DNA of 64,000 nucleotides from Actinomycetaceae bacterium zg-1166 (lineage in GTDB: Bacteria; Actinomycetota; Actinomycetes; Actinomycetales; Actinomycetaceae), in the NCBI GenBank assembly GCA_015679245.1, contig CP064953.1, positions 124,001 through 188,000 of the forward strand, given 5' to 3'. The notes beneath the pieces are model-generated. The model did not search any database and was not told the origin of the DNA. It was given only the letters and a program-made list of their open reading frames with translations. Position 1 is the stretch's first letter. Each line of letters starts with the position of its first letter. Of the stretch, positions 28,354 through 36,095 are shown one piece after another. A program made the position numbers and the translations under genes.

Positions 28354-29142
28354 CTACTCCAGGTTGACAATAACAGGTACGTGATCTGAGGCTCCTTGGC
28401 CTTTGCGTTCCTCACGGTCGATATGTGCACTGCGCACGCGCCCGGCGAGAGTGGGAGAGGCCCAGGCGAAGTCGATACGCATTCCCTCATTTTTAGGGAA
28501 ACGCATTCGTTGGTAATCCCAGAATGTGTATGTGGCACCTTCTGCTTTTCTGGTTACCTCAATAAATCCTGCTTCTGCGAAAGCCTCGAAAGCGGCACGT
28601 TCTTCGGCGGTCACATAGATATTGTCAGCAAATGCTTTGATATCCCAGACATCACTATCGCGTGGAGCAACGTTCCAGTCACCAGCCAACAGGATTGGTG
28701 CATTTGGCTGCTGAACTAACCACTGTGCGCTAACTTCTCGAAGGCGATTGAGGAAGTCCAGCTTGTAGATATAGTGCGGATCTCCGATAGCACGGCCATT
28801 GGGCACATAGAGGCTCCACACTTCCACTCCTCCACAGACGGCACCCAGTGCACGTGGCTCCACTACGGGGGCGCTCTTCTTCGAGAAACCAGGTTGGCCA
28901 GGGAAAGAGGTACGCAGATTCTCAATTCCCACACGAGAGAGAATTGCCACGCCGTTCCACTGATTGAGTCCTACAGCTGCTACCTCATAACCGGCCTCCT
29001 CGAAAGGAGCAGTGGGGAACTGCTCTGGTGTGCACTTCGTCTCCTGGAGAAGGAGCACGTCCAGATCCCAGCGCTTGAGTACGCCGAGGGCACGCTCGCT
29101 ACGTGCCCGGATGGAGTTGATGTTCCACGTTGCGATCTTCAT
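28354..29142 (-). CDS. xth: Exodeoxyribonuclease III
   Basis: 262 residues; apurinic/apyrimidinic endonuclease and 3'-exonuclease in base-excision repair. Family motifs: KIATWNINSIRAR (Asn), LLLQETKC (metal-binding Glu), WSLYVPNGR (catalytic Tyr), LLAGDWNVAP (Asp and Asn) and the terminal ASDHVPVIV (catalytic His). Cytoplasmic, full length. A TAGGCT element precedes ATG 29142 by 6 bases, so it is probably leaderless. Confidence 0.95.
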   Translation of the reverse strand: MKIATWNINSIRARSERALGVLKRWDLDVLLLQETKCTPEQFPTAPFEEAGYEVAAVGLNQWNGVAILSRVGIENLRTSFPGQPGFSKKSAPVVEPRALGAVCGGVEVWSLYVPNGRAIGDPHYIYKLDFLNRLREVSAQWLVQQPNAPILLAGDWNVAPRDSDVWDIKAFADNIYVTAEERAAFEAFAEAGFIEVTRKAEGATYTFWDYQRMRFPKNEGMRIDFAWASPTLAGRVRSAHIDREERKGQGASDHVPVIVNLE

Positions 29143-29148
29143 GGTGCC

Positions 29149-29154
29149 AGCCTA
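29149..29154 (-). promoter_or_regulatory. Leaderless -10 element (TAGGCT) of xth
   Basis: TAGGCT on the minus strand followed by GGCACC and ATG 29142. Confidence 0.6.
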
Positions 29155-29402
29155 GCGTGTGGGAGTGCACGTGAGATTCATCAGAGCTTTCTCGTCGCCT
29201 TGTCAGAGTGTCACTCTGGGCTTATCGTCTCTTTCCTTCCCGAATCTTCCTGAATCTCTGCCGACGAGTTTGCGTGTGGGGTGCAGGCTTTGGCTTTGTA
29301 GATACATGTGTGTGAGTGTTGACCCTGGCTTTGCTAGCGAGTTAAGTGGAGTATTGAGCCTGGCTTCGTCGACGAATTCGTTGTTCTAGAGACTTCAGGC
29401 GT

Positions 29403-29408
29403 TAGGCT
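29403..29408 (+). promoter_or_regulatory. Leaderless -10 element (TAGGCT) of the SDR gene
   Basis: TAGGCT, 7 bases, ATG 29416; a possible -35 TTGTTC lies 16 bases upstream. Confidence 0.6.
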
Positions 29409-29415
29409 TGGAGGC

Positions 29416-30186
29416 ATGGGAAGCGCACTTATCACGGGCGCCACTTCAGGGATTGGGCTTGAACTCGCCTGGGAGTTGGCTGCCGAACGCAATGATCTTG
29501 TCCTCGTCGCGCGTGGGCTCGAACGCCTCGAATCCGTAGCTGAACAGATTCGCCAGAAAGCTGGCGTGCAGGTAGAACTCCTCCCTGCCGACCTTGCCAC
29601 TGAAGAAGGTGCGCGCGCTGTGGCTGCGCGCCTATATGCAGAGAATAAGCCAATAGGAATCCTCGTCAATAATGTTGGATTCGGGCTGAGTCAAGAATTC
29701 GTGGGGGGAGATCTGGAGCGTGAACTGTACGGACTCGATGCGATGGTACGCGCAACACTCATCACCTGCCATGCTGCTGCTGAAGTAATGGCACGACGTG
29801 GCTATGGAGCAATTCTCAACATTTCCTCCATGGCTTCGCTCACCGCACAGGGCACGTATTCGGCACATAAAGCATGGGTGCGTACTTTCACCGAAGGTCT
29901 AGCAGTGGATCTCAAGGGAAGTGGCGTAGCAGTGGCAGCTATCTGTCCAGGGCTCGTTCACACAGATTTTCACTCAAGTGCAGGTGTTGATGCTGGCCAG
30001 TGGCCGGAATACTTCTTCACCACCCCGGCTCACGTGGCACGTGTCAGCTTGAACGCTCTACGCCACGGTCGCGTGATCGTCACACCAACCCTGCGCTATA
30101 AGACATTGGCGGCACTTCTCAAGGTAGCACCGCGTGCACTTGTCCGTGCCGTGGCCGGCCCCGAGATGTCCGGGCGCCCGGCATGA
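29416..30186 (+). CDS. Short-chain dehydrogenase/reductase
   Basis: 256 residues; classical SDR. The cofactor loop TGATSGIG, the NNVG motif (VNNVGFG) and the catalytic Ser, Tyr and Lys (NISSMASL, then TYSAHKAW) are all present. The C-terminus has the CPGLVHTDFH segment. The cofactor is probably NADP(H), judging by the RGLERLE stretch after strand 2. The substrate is unknown. It is a stand-alone gene with its own leaderless promoter; a hypothetical gene follows 16 bases later. Confidence 0.9.
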   Translation: MGSALITGATSGIGLELAWELAAERNDLVLVARGLERLESVAEQIRQKAGVQVELLPADLATEEGARAVAARLYAENKPIGILVNNVGFGLSQEFVGGDLERELYGLDAMVRATLITCHAAAEVMARRGYGAILNISSMASLTAQGTYSAHKAWVRTFTEGLAVDLKGSGVAVAAICPGLVHTDFHSSAGVDAGQWPEYFFTTPAHVARVSLNALRHGRVIVTPTLRYKTLAALLKVAPRALVRAVAGPEMSGRPA

Positions 30187-30202
30187 GCATAAAGTGAGTG
30201 AT

Positions 30203-31297
30203 ATGAGGGAGGTTTTTAGCACAGAAAGCATGTCTCACGATCGTGGCATTTCTGGCGATGATTCCCTTCTCACCCCTGAATCAGCTCGGCTCGATGTTGA
30301 TCTCGTGGAAATCGTCGGGATCGGAGCATTTACACACGGTGATAATATTGCCTCCCTAGCGAAAGCGCCGCTCGCGAACTCCACTGCCGAGGAGCAGACG
30401 GATGGGGAACCTAGCCAGACGAAACTCGTTGCTACCAATATGAACAGTAGTGCCAGGCAGGAAAAAAATTCTTTTACACCTACCCCTAAGTTCACTCCCA
30501 CGCCCCACCCATGGGAGGCCGTGCTCCCAGCAGTCCCAGGGGCAGATTTCTCAACGATACCCAGGAAGAGCCTAACTGTTCTTGCGGGTGAGGGGCGCAC
30601 GGTACGTCAGCGCCTCGATTTGGTGGGTAACTGGGATCGGGTTGTCGCATGTGCAACCTATGAGGAATCTCCTGGTCAAATAATACGACTGCTCAACGGC
30701 GTGGCTTATATTTTTCTTACGCCGCAAGCACTCGCGGCAGCTCTTCCCAATCCTGCGGCTGTGGGGATTCGCATGACGAAGGTGCGCCTACTTACACTAC
30801 TGAGCGAGAGCCTGGAAACTTCAGACTTTATAGGAACCTGGATATTTGGACTCAGCGAGGAGCGCCCATATTTTCTCCCGAAAGCTGACCTTGAACCTAT
30901 GGGTGAACTTCTCAATTCACTGCTCGTGCTAGCGCGCGCCCACGCAGGTGTACTTTCACCGGCTCAGGCCTACGAGGAACTGCGGGATCGGAGTTTCTTC
31001 TGCGCTGGAGCTTGGGATTCACACGAGGGAGAACAACATCACTTTCCCCTTTACCTCTCGCCACTACACCTCATTCACGCCGGAGGAAGCGGGAATGTAT
31101 CTACACTGAAGCTCAGGGAGGCTGCCGCCCTACTCGCAACAGACAAGGGACTCGTTGACTCCCATGGTTCTCAGAGTGAAATAGGCGAAGGTAGGGGAGG
31201 CGCCCTCGTCGTCGAACCCACGCAACCCTATGCTCTCTATCTCCCGTATGACGTGTTCAAAGTAGAAGGAAAAGAAGAACCACTCACTGTTACATGA
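30203..31297 (+). CDS. Unknown protein with disordered N-terminus
   Basis: 364 residues; not recognised. The first 110 residues are Ser/Thr/Glu-rich and low-complexity. The rest is globular, with blocks such as GNWDRVVACATYEE, LLNGVAYIFLTPQALA and FIGTWIFGLSEERPYFLPK. A regular helical C-terminus (LREAAALLATDKG) ends in a proline-containing tail. There is no signal peptide or membrane helix. ATG 30203 was chosen because TAAAGT lies 7 bases upstream in the leaderless arrangement; the frame is open further 5', inside the SDR gene. It borders the decayed island that starts just downstream. Confidence 0.65.
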   Translation: MREVFSTESMSHDRGISGDDSLLTPESARLDVDLVEIVGIGAFTHGDNIASLAKAPLANSTAEEQTDGEPSQTKLVATNMNSSARQEKNSFTPTPKFTPTPHPWEAVLPAVPGADFSTIPRKSLTVLAGEGRTVRQRLDLVGNWDRVVACATYEESPGQIIRLLNGVAYIFLTPQALAAALPNPAAVGIRMTKVRLLTLLSESLETSDFIGTWIFGLSEERPYFLPKADLEPMGELLNSLLVLARAHAGVLSPAQAYEELRDRSFFCAGAWDSHEGEQHHFPLYLSPLHLIHAGGSGNVSTLKLREAAALLATDKGLVDSHGSQSEIGEGRGGALVVEPTQPYALYLPYDVFKVEGKEEPLTVT

Positions 31298-31678
31298 GTG
31301 TAGAAAGTGATCCAAGGGCACACGATGCAGGCCTGATGGACACCCACGGAGGTTTCCCGCTCTGGGCTCGCACCTGACCTAGCTAGCCTGATCCACGTAT
31401 GTGATCTATAACTGGCTACAGTAATGGCTACAGTCGGGCATATCAGGGCATGTGTTGTGATGCTGGAATATCGAGGCATTCATCGCGCTACCATGCCGAA
31501 AATTTTAGCCAATGAATGCACAGTTATCTAGCTAATCGATTCACACAAGGTGATATATAGTTTCTGAAGTTTGAGTATGGGTTTCGGAAGTTTGAGCTAA
31601 TGAAGTGGGTTTCCTCATATTGTGTCCTTCTGTAAAACAGTAAGTATCTCAGTTCTGTTGATGGGAAGGCTGGAAACA
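31298..31678. other. Non-coding, AT-richer left margin of the accessory island
   Basis: About 380 bases with no gene. Short direct repeats occur: TGGCTACAGT at 31413-31422 and 31425-31434, and TTTCTGAAGTTTGAG / TTTCGGAAGTTTGAG at 31561-31575 and 31582-31596 (21-base period). Confidence 0.5.
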
Positions 31679-32579
31679 CTAATTATTCATCTGGAAAGCT
31701 GAGGTTAGTTCATTGATGGAAAGATTCCTATTATTTTGGCTCAACTTTTTAAGAATTATGTCAAAACCACGATATGCACTAAAACCGAGCATGTATATAG
31801 ATACAATCATCGACATATTTTCTGACATGTCTTTATAAGCTGCAGCTCTTTCCTTTATGTGGCCATAGACGGTATCATGTGGTGTTTTAGTGGCGATATG
31901 TGGCGATATTCCTTTCGTTTAACTTCCTCTACGACATGAGGTAAAGCCATACAGATGTTGAAAAATGCGTCGGTTTGCCCTGTGACACTCGTATAAAACT
32001 CATCAATGTTCACTCTCCTTATCTGTGCATGGGACGTTTTTCGTTTATCGACCGTAGTCTCCCATAGGATATTTTGTGAGCGACGTGCTATTGCCTCTAC
32101 CAAGAAGCAAGCACAATCATCATCTTTCAGGAGTTGATCCTGCATTTTAATGTACGTCTTGCTGGTAGCAGAAGAATCATTGTATTATGCTTATTCTTCA
32201 TCTCTACATAAATCTTGTGAAGTGTATTATTCTCGTCTAGTACACAACCAGAAGGTACGTCATAAATCACATCCCATCCGCCTTCTTTCCCGTTGAGCGG
32301 TACATGGTAGTCTTTCATAAACTCAAATAAACGCTGATGAAAGTAGCCAATCTCATTTGTATTTGACTTATCTCGTTGGTGGAAGATCTCATTCGAAATA
32401 ATTGTCGTCCAGTCTTCACCATAAACGGCTTTGTCGAAAATCATCTTTATGGGATCGATAAGATTAGTGTTGAACTTATCGATGTTGTATGGTTCTAATT
32501 TCTCCCCCTAATGTGCAATTGTCTTGCGTACGTGTTCCTTAAAATCATCATACGAGATGAAATCTATAATCCATTCCAT
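31679..32579 (-). pseudogene. Broken Eco47II/Sau96I-type restriction endonuclease
   Basis: Reassembled across frames, the protein matches the recalled Eco47II restriction endonuclease family (GGNCC specificity): NEIFHQRDKSNTNEIGYFHQ, VEMKNKHNTM, MQDQLLKDDDCACFLVEA and the tail DTVYGHIKERAAAYKDMSE. Lesions visible: a TAG at codon 24 (32508-32510); loss of one base near 32177, where restoring an A gives MNSSATSKTYIKMQ; and another frame change near 31890-31910, beside a tandem 10-base duplication (GTGGCGATAT twice). ATG 32579 still has an AAGGAT ribosome site. The gene follows its methyltransferase remnant on the same strand. It cannot make active enzyme as read. Confidence 0.85.
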
Positions 32580-32593
32580 GCCCACATCCTTTC

Positions 32594-32860
32594 TCAATTT
32601 TGTTCACAACGTTGTAAGGCATGAAAAATCTCTACACCCACACGTTGAGCGAGTTCAATAGGCACAGCGTTGCCTATCTGTTTGTATTGTTCACTACGGC
32701 TTCTCACGAACTCCCACTCATCAGGAAAATTTGGATACGCGCATACTCGCGTACTGTAAACGGTCGAGTCTCATCAGGATGGCAGCGCTCGGTCTGTTTC
32801 TGTGACGGTGAGGCGGCACCCAATCCACATGAACACCGCACCGGCTACGTCACGTAGTCG
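32594..32860 (-). pseudogene. C-terminal remnant of a DNA cytosine-5 methyltransferase
   Basis: About 85 codons ending 14 bases before the restriction gene start. The first frame reads SPSQKQTERCHPDETRPFTV then REYARIQ; after a one-base loss near 32724 the next frame reads FPDEWEF, SRSEQYKQIGNAVPIELA and a stop. This is motif IX to X of C5 methyltransferases of the Sau96I/Eco47II type. The catalytic Pro-Cys motif and the cofactor site are missing, so the gene is both truncated and frameshifted. A 60-codon frame just upstream (ATG 32956) has a ribosome site but no methyltransferase similarity that I can see. Confidence 0.82.
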
Positions 32861-33126
32861 TCGTTGTTGTGGTTCAACTTGGCTATTTACGTTTTCTTGG
32901 ATCGAAATGTGAAGAGTTTGAGATTCGGATGGGGATGGATTAGATGACATATTCATCTTTTTCTCCCCTCTTCTGTCAAATTGAACGGACTATCTTTCAC
33001 ATTAGAAAATAATTCTGACTAACGAAAACAAAAAGCTGCCCGAATCAGACCAAGCCATGGATATAATGAAACGAGAACAATAAAAGTACCCTCTATCCTC
33101 TTCTAATCATTTGTTAAACTCGGAAC

Positions 33127-33339
33127 TCACAAGAGAACATGTATAACAAGCAAAAATAGAATCGCCGGTGCGACCACATGGTCTACGATGTTCCTCTTAG
33201 CCTCTTGGTGTTGCGGAAGATCAAGGTAAGGACTTCTTTTAGCGAAGCACCCCACTACAAATGCTGGAACAACAATGAGAGAAAATGTATCAGCTTCACC
33301 CTGTACCACGCTAGCAAACAATAAAATTAACATAGGCAC
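33127..33339 (-). CDS. Small hydrophobic protein, possible membrane-gene remnant
   Basis: 70 codons with two hydrophobic stretches (PMLILLFASVV and APAILFLLVIHVLL) around a short charged loop. GTG 33339 or ATG 33333 could start it. A neighbouring frame just upstream also ends in a hydrophobic run, so this may be the tail of a frameshifted membrane protein rather than a gene in its own right. Family not recognised. Confidence 0.3.
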   Translation of the reverse strand: MPMLILLFASVVQGEADTFSLIVVPAFVVGCFAKRSPYLDLPQHQEAKRNIVDHVVAPAILFLLVIHVLL

Positions 33340-33476
33340 TATCTGCTACAACAAAACAAAAATTCTTTCTTTTCATAGTTTTCACTACACTTTCACTATC
33401 GCGCCAACTGCTGTTCATCCCAACATCAACTTCATTTGATGAAGTTGGTAACCTATTTTTCTTGGGCAGTGTCTCT

Positions 33477-34421
33477 TTAGTTAAATGATCTCCATTGCAA
33501 CGGTAGACCAAGAGCTTGACGGGTGACGAGTGGGTTGGGAAGAAACTCGTTATTGATAAGTGCAGCAACTTTCTCAGGCCAAGATGAATCTGGCGAGTAG
33601 GTCTTGAGGAGATGGTTGATGAAAACCAGGGAACCGAAAATTCTCATGCTTTCTCGTTCAGGCAGGTCGTCCATTCCTGAGATTTGCCGTACTGGTTCAG
33701 TTGGTGCAGTAGTAAACGAGCGGTTCCAGCATCGAGCATGATGAGCTTCAGTGTTTCTTACAACGGTTAGTTGTTCATACCATCTCACGCTTGGTGATTC
33801 TTTTAGAAAATTGCGACGGGTGGAGTGCGTCAGATCATCAAGATCAACGACTATGCCGAGACGCTCATCGATAGCTCGTTGATCTGACCGGCGTAGACCT
33901 TGAAACATTAGTGAGATATCACGGAAGTCAAGGACTTCAGACAAAACCCATAAAGGGAACTGGGATTCATAGTGATCCGAATAATGTTTAATTGCAGAAT
34001 TGCTACTTTCGCTGCGCCGGATGCGTCGGCTAATTCGCTTCTTCCATTCGTCGTATCCAAACGAGGGACGAAATACGTCTTTATTCAGATATCTGAGCGG
34101 GTCTGGGACACATAACTGTTGGCATATGTGAGCACGTAAGCCTACTTCGACCCGTTCAATCCCATCATGTAGGAGGGTACGAAGTTTTCGATCCGCCTCA
34201 TAAAGTGCTGTAACGTCACTAAACCGTGTTCCTGGGACGTATGTGTCACGACGCTGCCCATCAACACTCATCCGTGCTGGATACGAGTATGCTGACAAAC
34301 GGTAATAACCCACGCTAGAGAGCCACTGTATGGCCTCGTCTTCATTGACTTCCATACCACGTTGCTGCATCAAGTCAATTTGCTCCTGCAACATTGTTCC
34401 TGGCTTCAGCGTTCGCACCAC
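33477..34421 (-). CDS. Abi family protein (Abi_2; AbiD/AbiF type)
   Basis: 314 residues; abortive-infection protein of the Abi_2 family. The N-terminus (LMQQRGMEVNEDEAIQWLSS then VGYYRLSAY) and the block LYEADRKLRTLLHDGIERVE are hallmarks. The HEPN-type ribonuclease motif R-N-x3-H appears as VVRNTEAHHARCW. The family is thought to stop phage growth by cleaving RNA or blocking translation, killing the infected cell. The frame is intact over its full length, unlike everything else in this island. Start is GTG 34421 or 34418, with AAGGGGG upstream. A terminator-like hairpin lies just 5' of it. Confidence 0.88.
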   Translation of the reverse strand: MVRTLKPGTMLQEQIDLMQQRGMEVNEDEAIQWLSSVGYYRLSAYSYPARMSVDGQRRDTYVPGTRFSDVTALYEADRKLRTLLHDGIERVEVGLRAHICQQLCVPDPLRYLNKDVFRPSFGYDEWKKRISRRIRRSESSNSAIKHYSDHYESQFPLWVLSEVLDFRDISLMFQGLRRSDQRAIDERLGIVVDLDDLTHSTRRNFLKESPSVRWYEQLTVVRNTEAHHARCWNRSFTTAPTEPVRQISGMDDLPERESMRIFGSLVFINHLLKTYSPDSSWPEKVAALINNEFLPNPLVTRQALGLPLQWRSFN

Positions 34422-34445
34422 CGCCCCCTTCGCCGTAAAAGAGGA

Positions 34446-34480
34446 TCAGCCCACTCCCGACGAATGCCGGGGCGGGCTGA
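34446..34480 (-). terminator. Terminator-like hairpin just upstream of the Abi gene
   Basis: TCAGCCC / GGGCTGA with an inner CCCG / CGGG stem, followed on the minus strand by TCCTCTTTTA. It could end transcription arriving from the insertion element before it reaches the Abi gene. Confidence 0.5.
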
Positions 34481-34580
34481 CCTGTTGCGTTCATTCTATC
34501 ACCGATATACAACGGACAGAAGCTCTCTGGAAGTCATGGGAAGACACTCGCGCTGACCCTATGACCGGGTTAATAGATAA

Positions 34581-35641
34581 AGTATGGGTCTGGTGATCGG
34601 GTTTTTCGTTGGTATGACGGTGGAAAGTTGTTGTTATTGAGGTTAAGGCGGTTAGTGTGCTTGCTTCGTTGATATCTCCGGGATTACGTGTATGGGGTGA
34701 AGGATCTCAGCCCGTGTGCCCGTACCTGCCCCATCTGTGCTCAGCCATGGAAGACGAAGGGCTACACAAGTGCCGGTAAACGACGCTGGTAGTGCAAGGA
34801 GTGCCGGCATGGCTTCACTGCCGGCCAGGCTCACCAAGCACGGATCACACAATTTCGTCACTTCCAAGGCTACGTCACCGACACTGTCCCTAAACACCGC
34901 TTGACCGGTTCGAATCACACCTGGGATCGAGACCAGGCCTGGTGCTGGCAGACAGCCCCGATCTGGGAAGTCACCGGAGAGGTCTAACCAGGTCTTCATC
35001 GACGGGACCTACATCGGCTACGGCTGGTGCACCCTCACCGCCGCCACCACCGATGCACTGATCGCTTATCAGCTATGCAACAAAGAGACCAAAGCTGCCT
35101 ACACCGCCTCGCGTAGGGAAGATCCCACCCCCACTAGTAGTCACCACCGACGGAGAGCGTGGGGCACTAGCTGCCATCAAAACCTGCTGGCCAACTACCC
35201 GCATCCAACGCTGCATGGTCCACATCCAACGCAATATCCGCACCATAACCACCGCCCGACCCAAAACCCGGGCGCACAAAGCCCTGTACAAACTTGGTCT
35301 GAACCTCACCAAAGTCACCACTCCCGAGCAAGCCATCACTTGGCAAAAAGCCTTGGCTGCCTTCCACGATCTCTACGACGAATGGCTTGTACGGGCGCAC
35401 CTACAAAAACAGCGTGCCACTCTCCCAGATCCCACGTTTTGCCCAGAACAACAAGTCCTGGTGGTACACCCACCACGCAACAAGACGCTTAATGCGATCC
35501 TTAGACGGGTATATCAAGACCGGGGTGCTCTTCACCTACCTCGACCCCACCACTGACGCAAACACGCCCCCAGGAAAGCAGCCTGACCACCCGAAAAGAT
35601 GGACCCAAAACTAACGACACGCCAGCATCAGACCCACATTT
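34581..35641 (+). mobile_element. Degenerate IS1249-like element (IS256 superfamily)
   Basis: About 1.06 kb bounded by imperfect terminal inverted repeats: AGTATGGGTCTGGTGATCGG at 34581-34600, and at 35621-35641 the minus strand reads AATGTGGGTCTGATGCTGGC. Between them lies a wrecked IS1249-type transposase. The element is shorter than IS1249 (about 1.4 kb as recalled), so it has lost internal DNA as well as its reading frame. I could not identify a target-site duplication. Confidence 0.7.
34682..35624 (+). pseudogene. IS1249-family transposase remnant
   Basis: Reading across frames gives a zinc ribbon (TCPICAQPWKTKGYTS ... CKECRHGF), then the catalytic core FIDGTYIGYGWC, VVTTDGERGALAAIK and TRIQRCMVHIQRN, and near the end GYIKTGVLFTYLDP. 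Damage includes TAG at 34790, TAA near 34985, a frame change near 35115 and another near 35385. An internal deletion between the ribbon and the catalytic domain is likely, because the two are only about 80 codons apart. It cannot encode an active transposase. Confidence 0.85.
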
Positions 35642-35683
35642 TGCCTATTAAACCCAACATTGCTCGCCGCGCCCAGGTAAAGT

Positions 35684-35713
35684 AAAACCCCCGGAATCGG
35701 CTAGATTCCAGGG
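35684..35713 (-). terminator. Terminator of tRNA-Thr(CGU)
   Basis: GGAATC / GATTCC core extended by C/G pairs (35688-35698 with 35704-35713), with a T-run on the minus strand. Confidence 0.75.
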
Positions 35714-35734
35714 AAATCTCTCTGTTCAATTGCG

Positions 35735-35807
35735 AGCCACCTGAGAGAATCGAACTCTCGACCTATTCATTACGAGTGAATCGCTCTGCCGACTGAGCTA
35801 AGGTGGC
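35735..35807 (-). tRNA. tRNA-Thr (anticodon CGU)
   Basis: 73 bases: acceptor GCCACCT / AGGTGGC with discriminator T, D-arm TAGCTCAGTCGGCAGAGC, anticodon loop CTCGTAA, T-arm GAGAGTTCGATTCTCTC. CCA is not encoded. It marks the right border of the decayed island and could be an old integration site. Confidence 0.97.
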
Positions 35808-35970
35808 GTCGTTGCGTTTCCACAACGTCGGATACTCTACCGAAGCAGAACAGGAACCCGCAAGCTGGTGTTTGTGACACCTCCCTCATCGCTACTCTCA
35901 CCTCCATAAAAGGGTCGTATATTCCCCTAATGTGTATGCCCTTACTTCCATGGCAGCCGTATTCCAGTGC

Positions 35971-36018
35971 ATGGAGAGGGGTGTGCGTACTACACTCAGT
36001 ACGCACACCCCTCTCCAT
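35971..36018 (-). terminator. Perfect 21-bp hairpin between fba and tRNA-Thr
   Basis: 35971-35991 pairs without mismatch with 35998-36018 around a 6-base loop. It lies 78 bases beyond the fba stop and is the likely end of that transcript, although no T-run follows. The motif GGAGAGGGGTGTGCG recalls the hairpin at 1309-1353. Confidence 0.55.
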
Positions 36019-36095
36019 ATCACCGTGACATTCAGTGCATAGCGGTATCTGCGCAGGCAAGAGCTACATTAAAGTAGGTAGCTTTACGTGTAGGC

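Noticed and set aside
28257-28358. Long-range inverted repeat GTAGGTGGGGTG / CACCCCGCCTAC between the kinase and xth
   Set aside because: The loop would be 78 bases and one arm lies in the xth coding end, so a functional terminator is doubtful.
32774-32956. 60-codon frame with a ribosome site upstream of the methyltransferase remnant
   Set aside because: No methyltransferase or other family is recognisable and its end overlaps the remnant in another frame; noted but not called as a gene.
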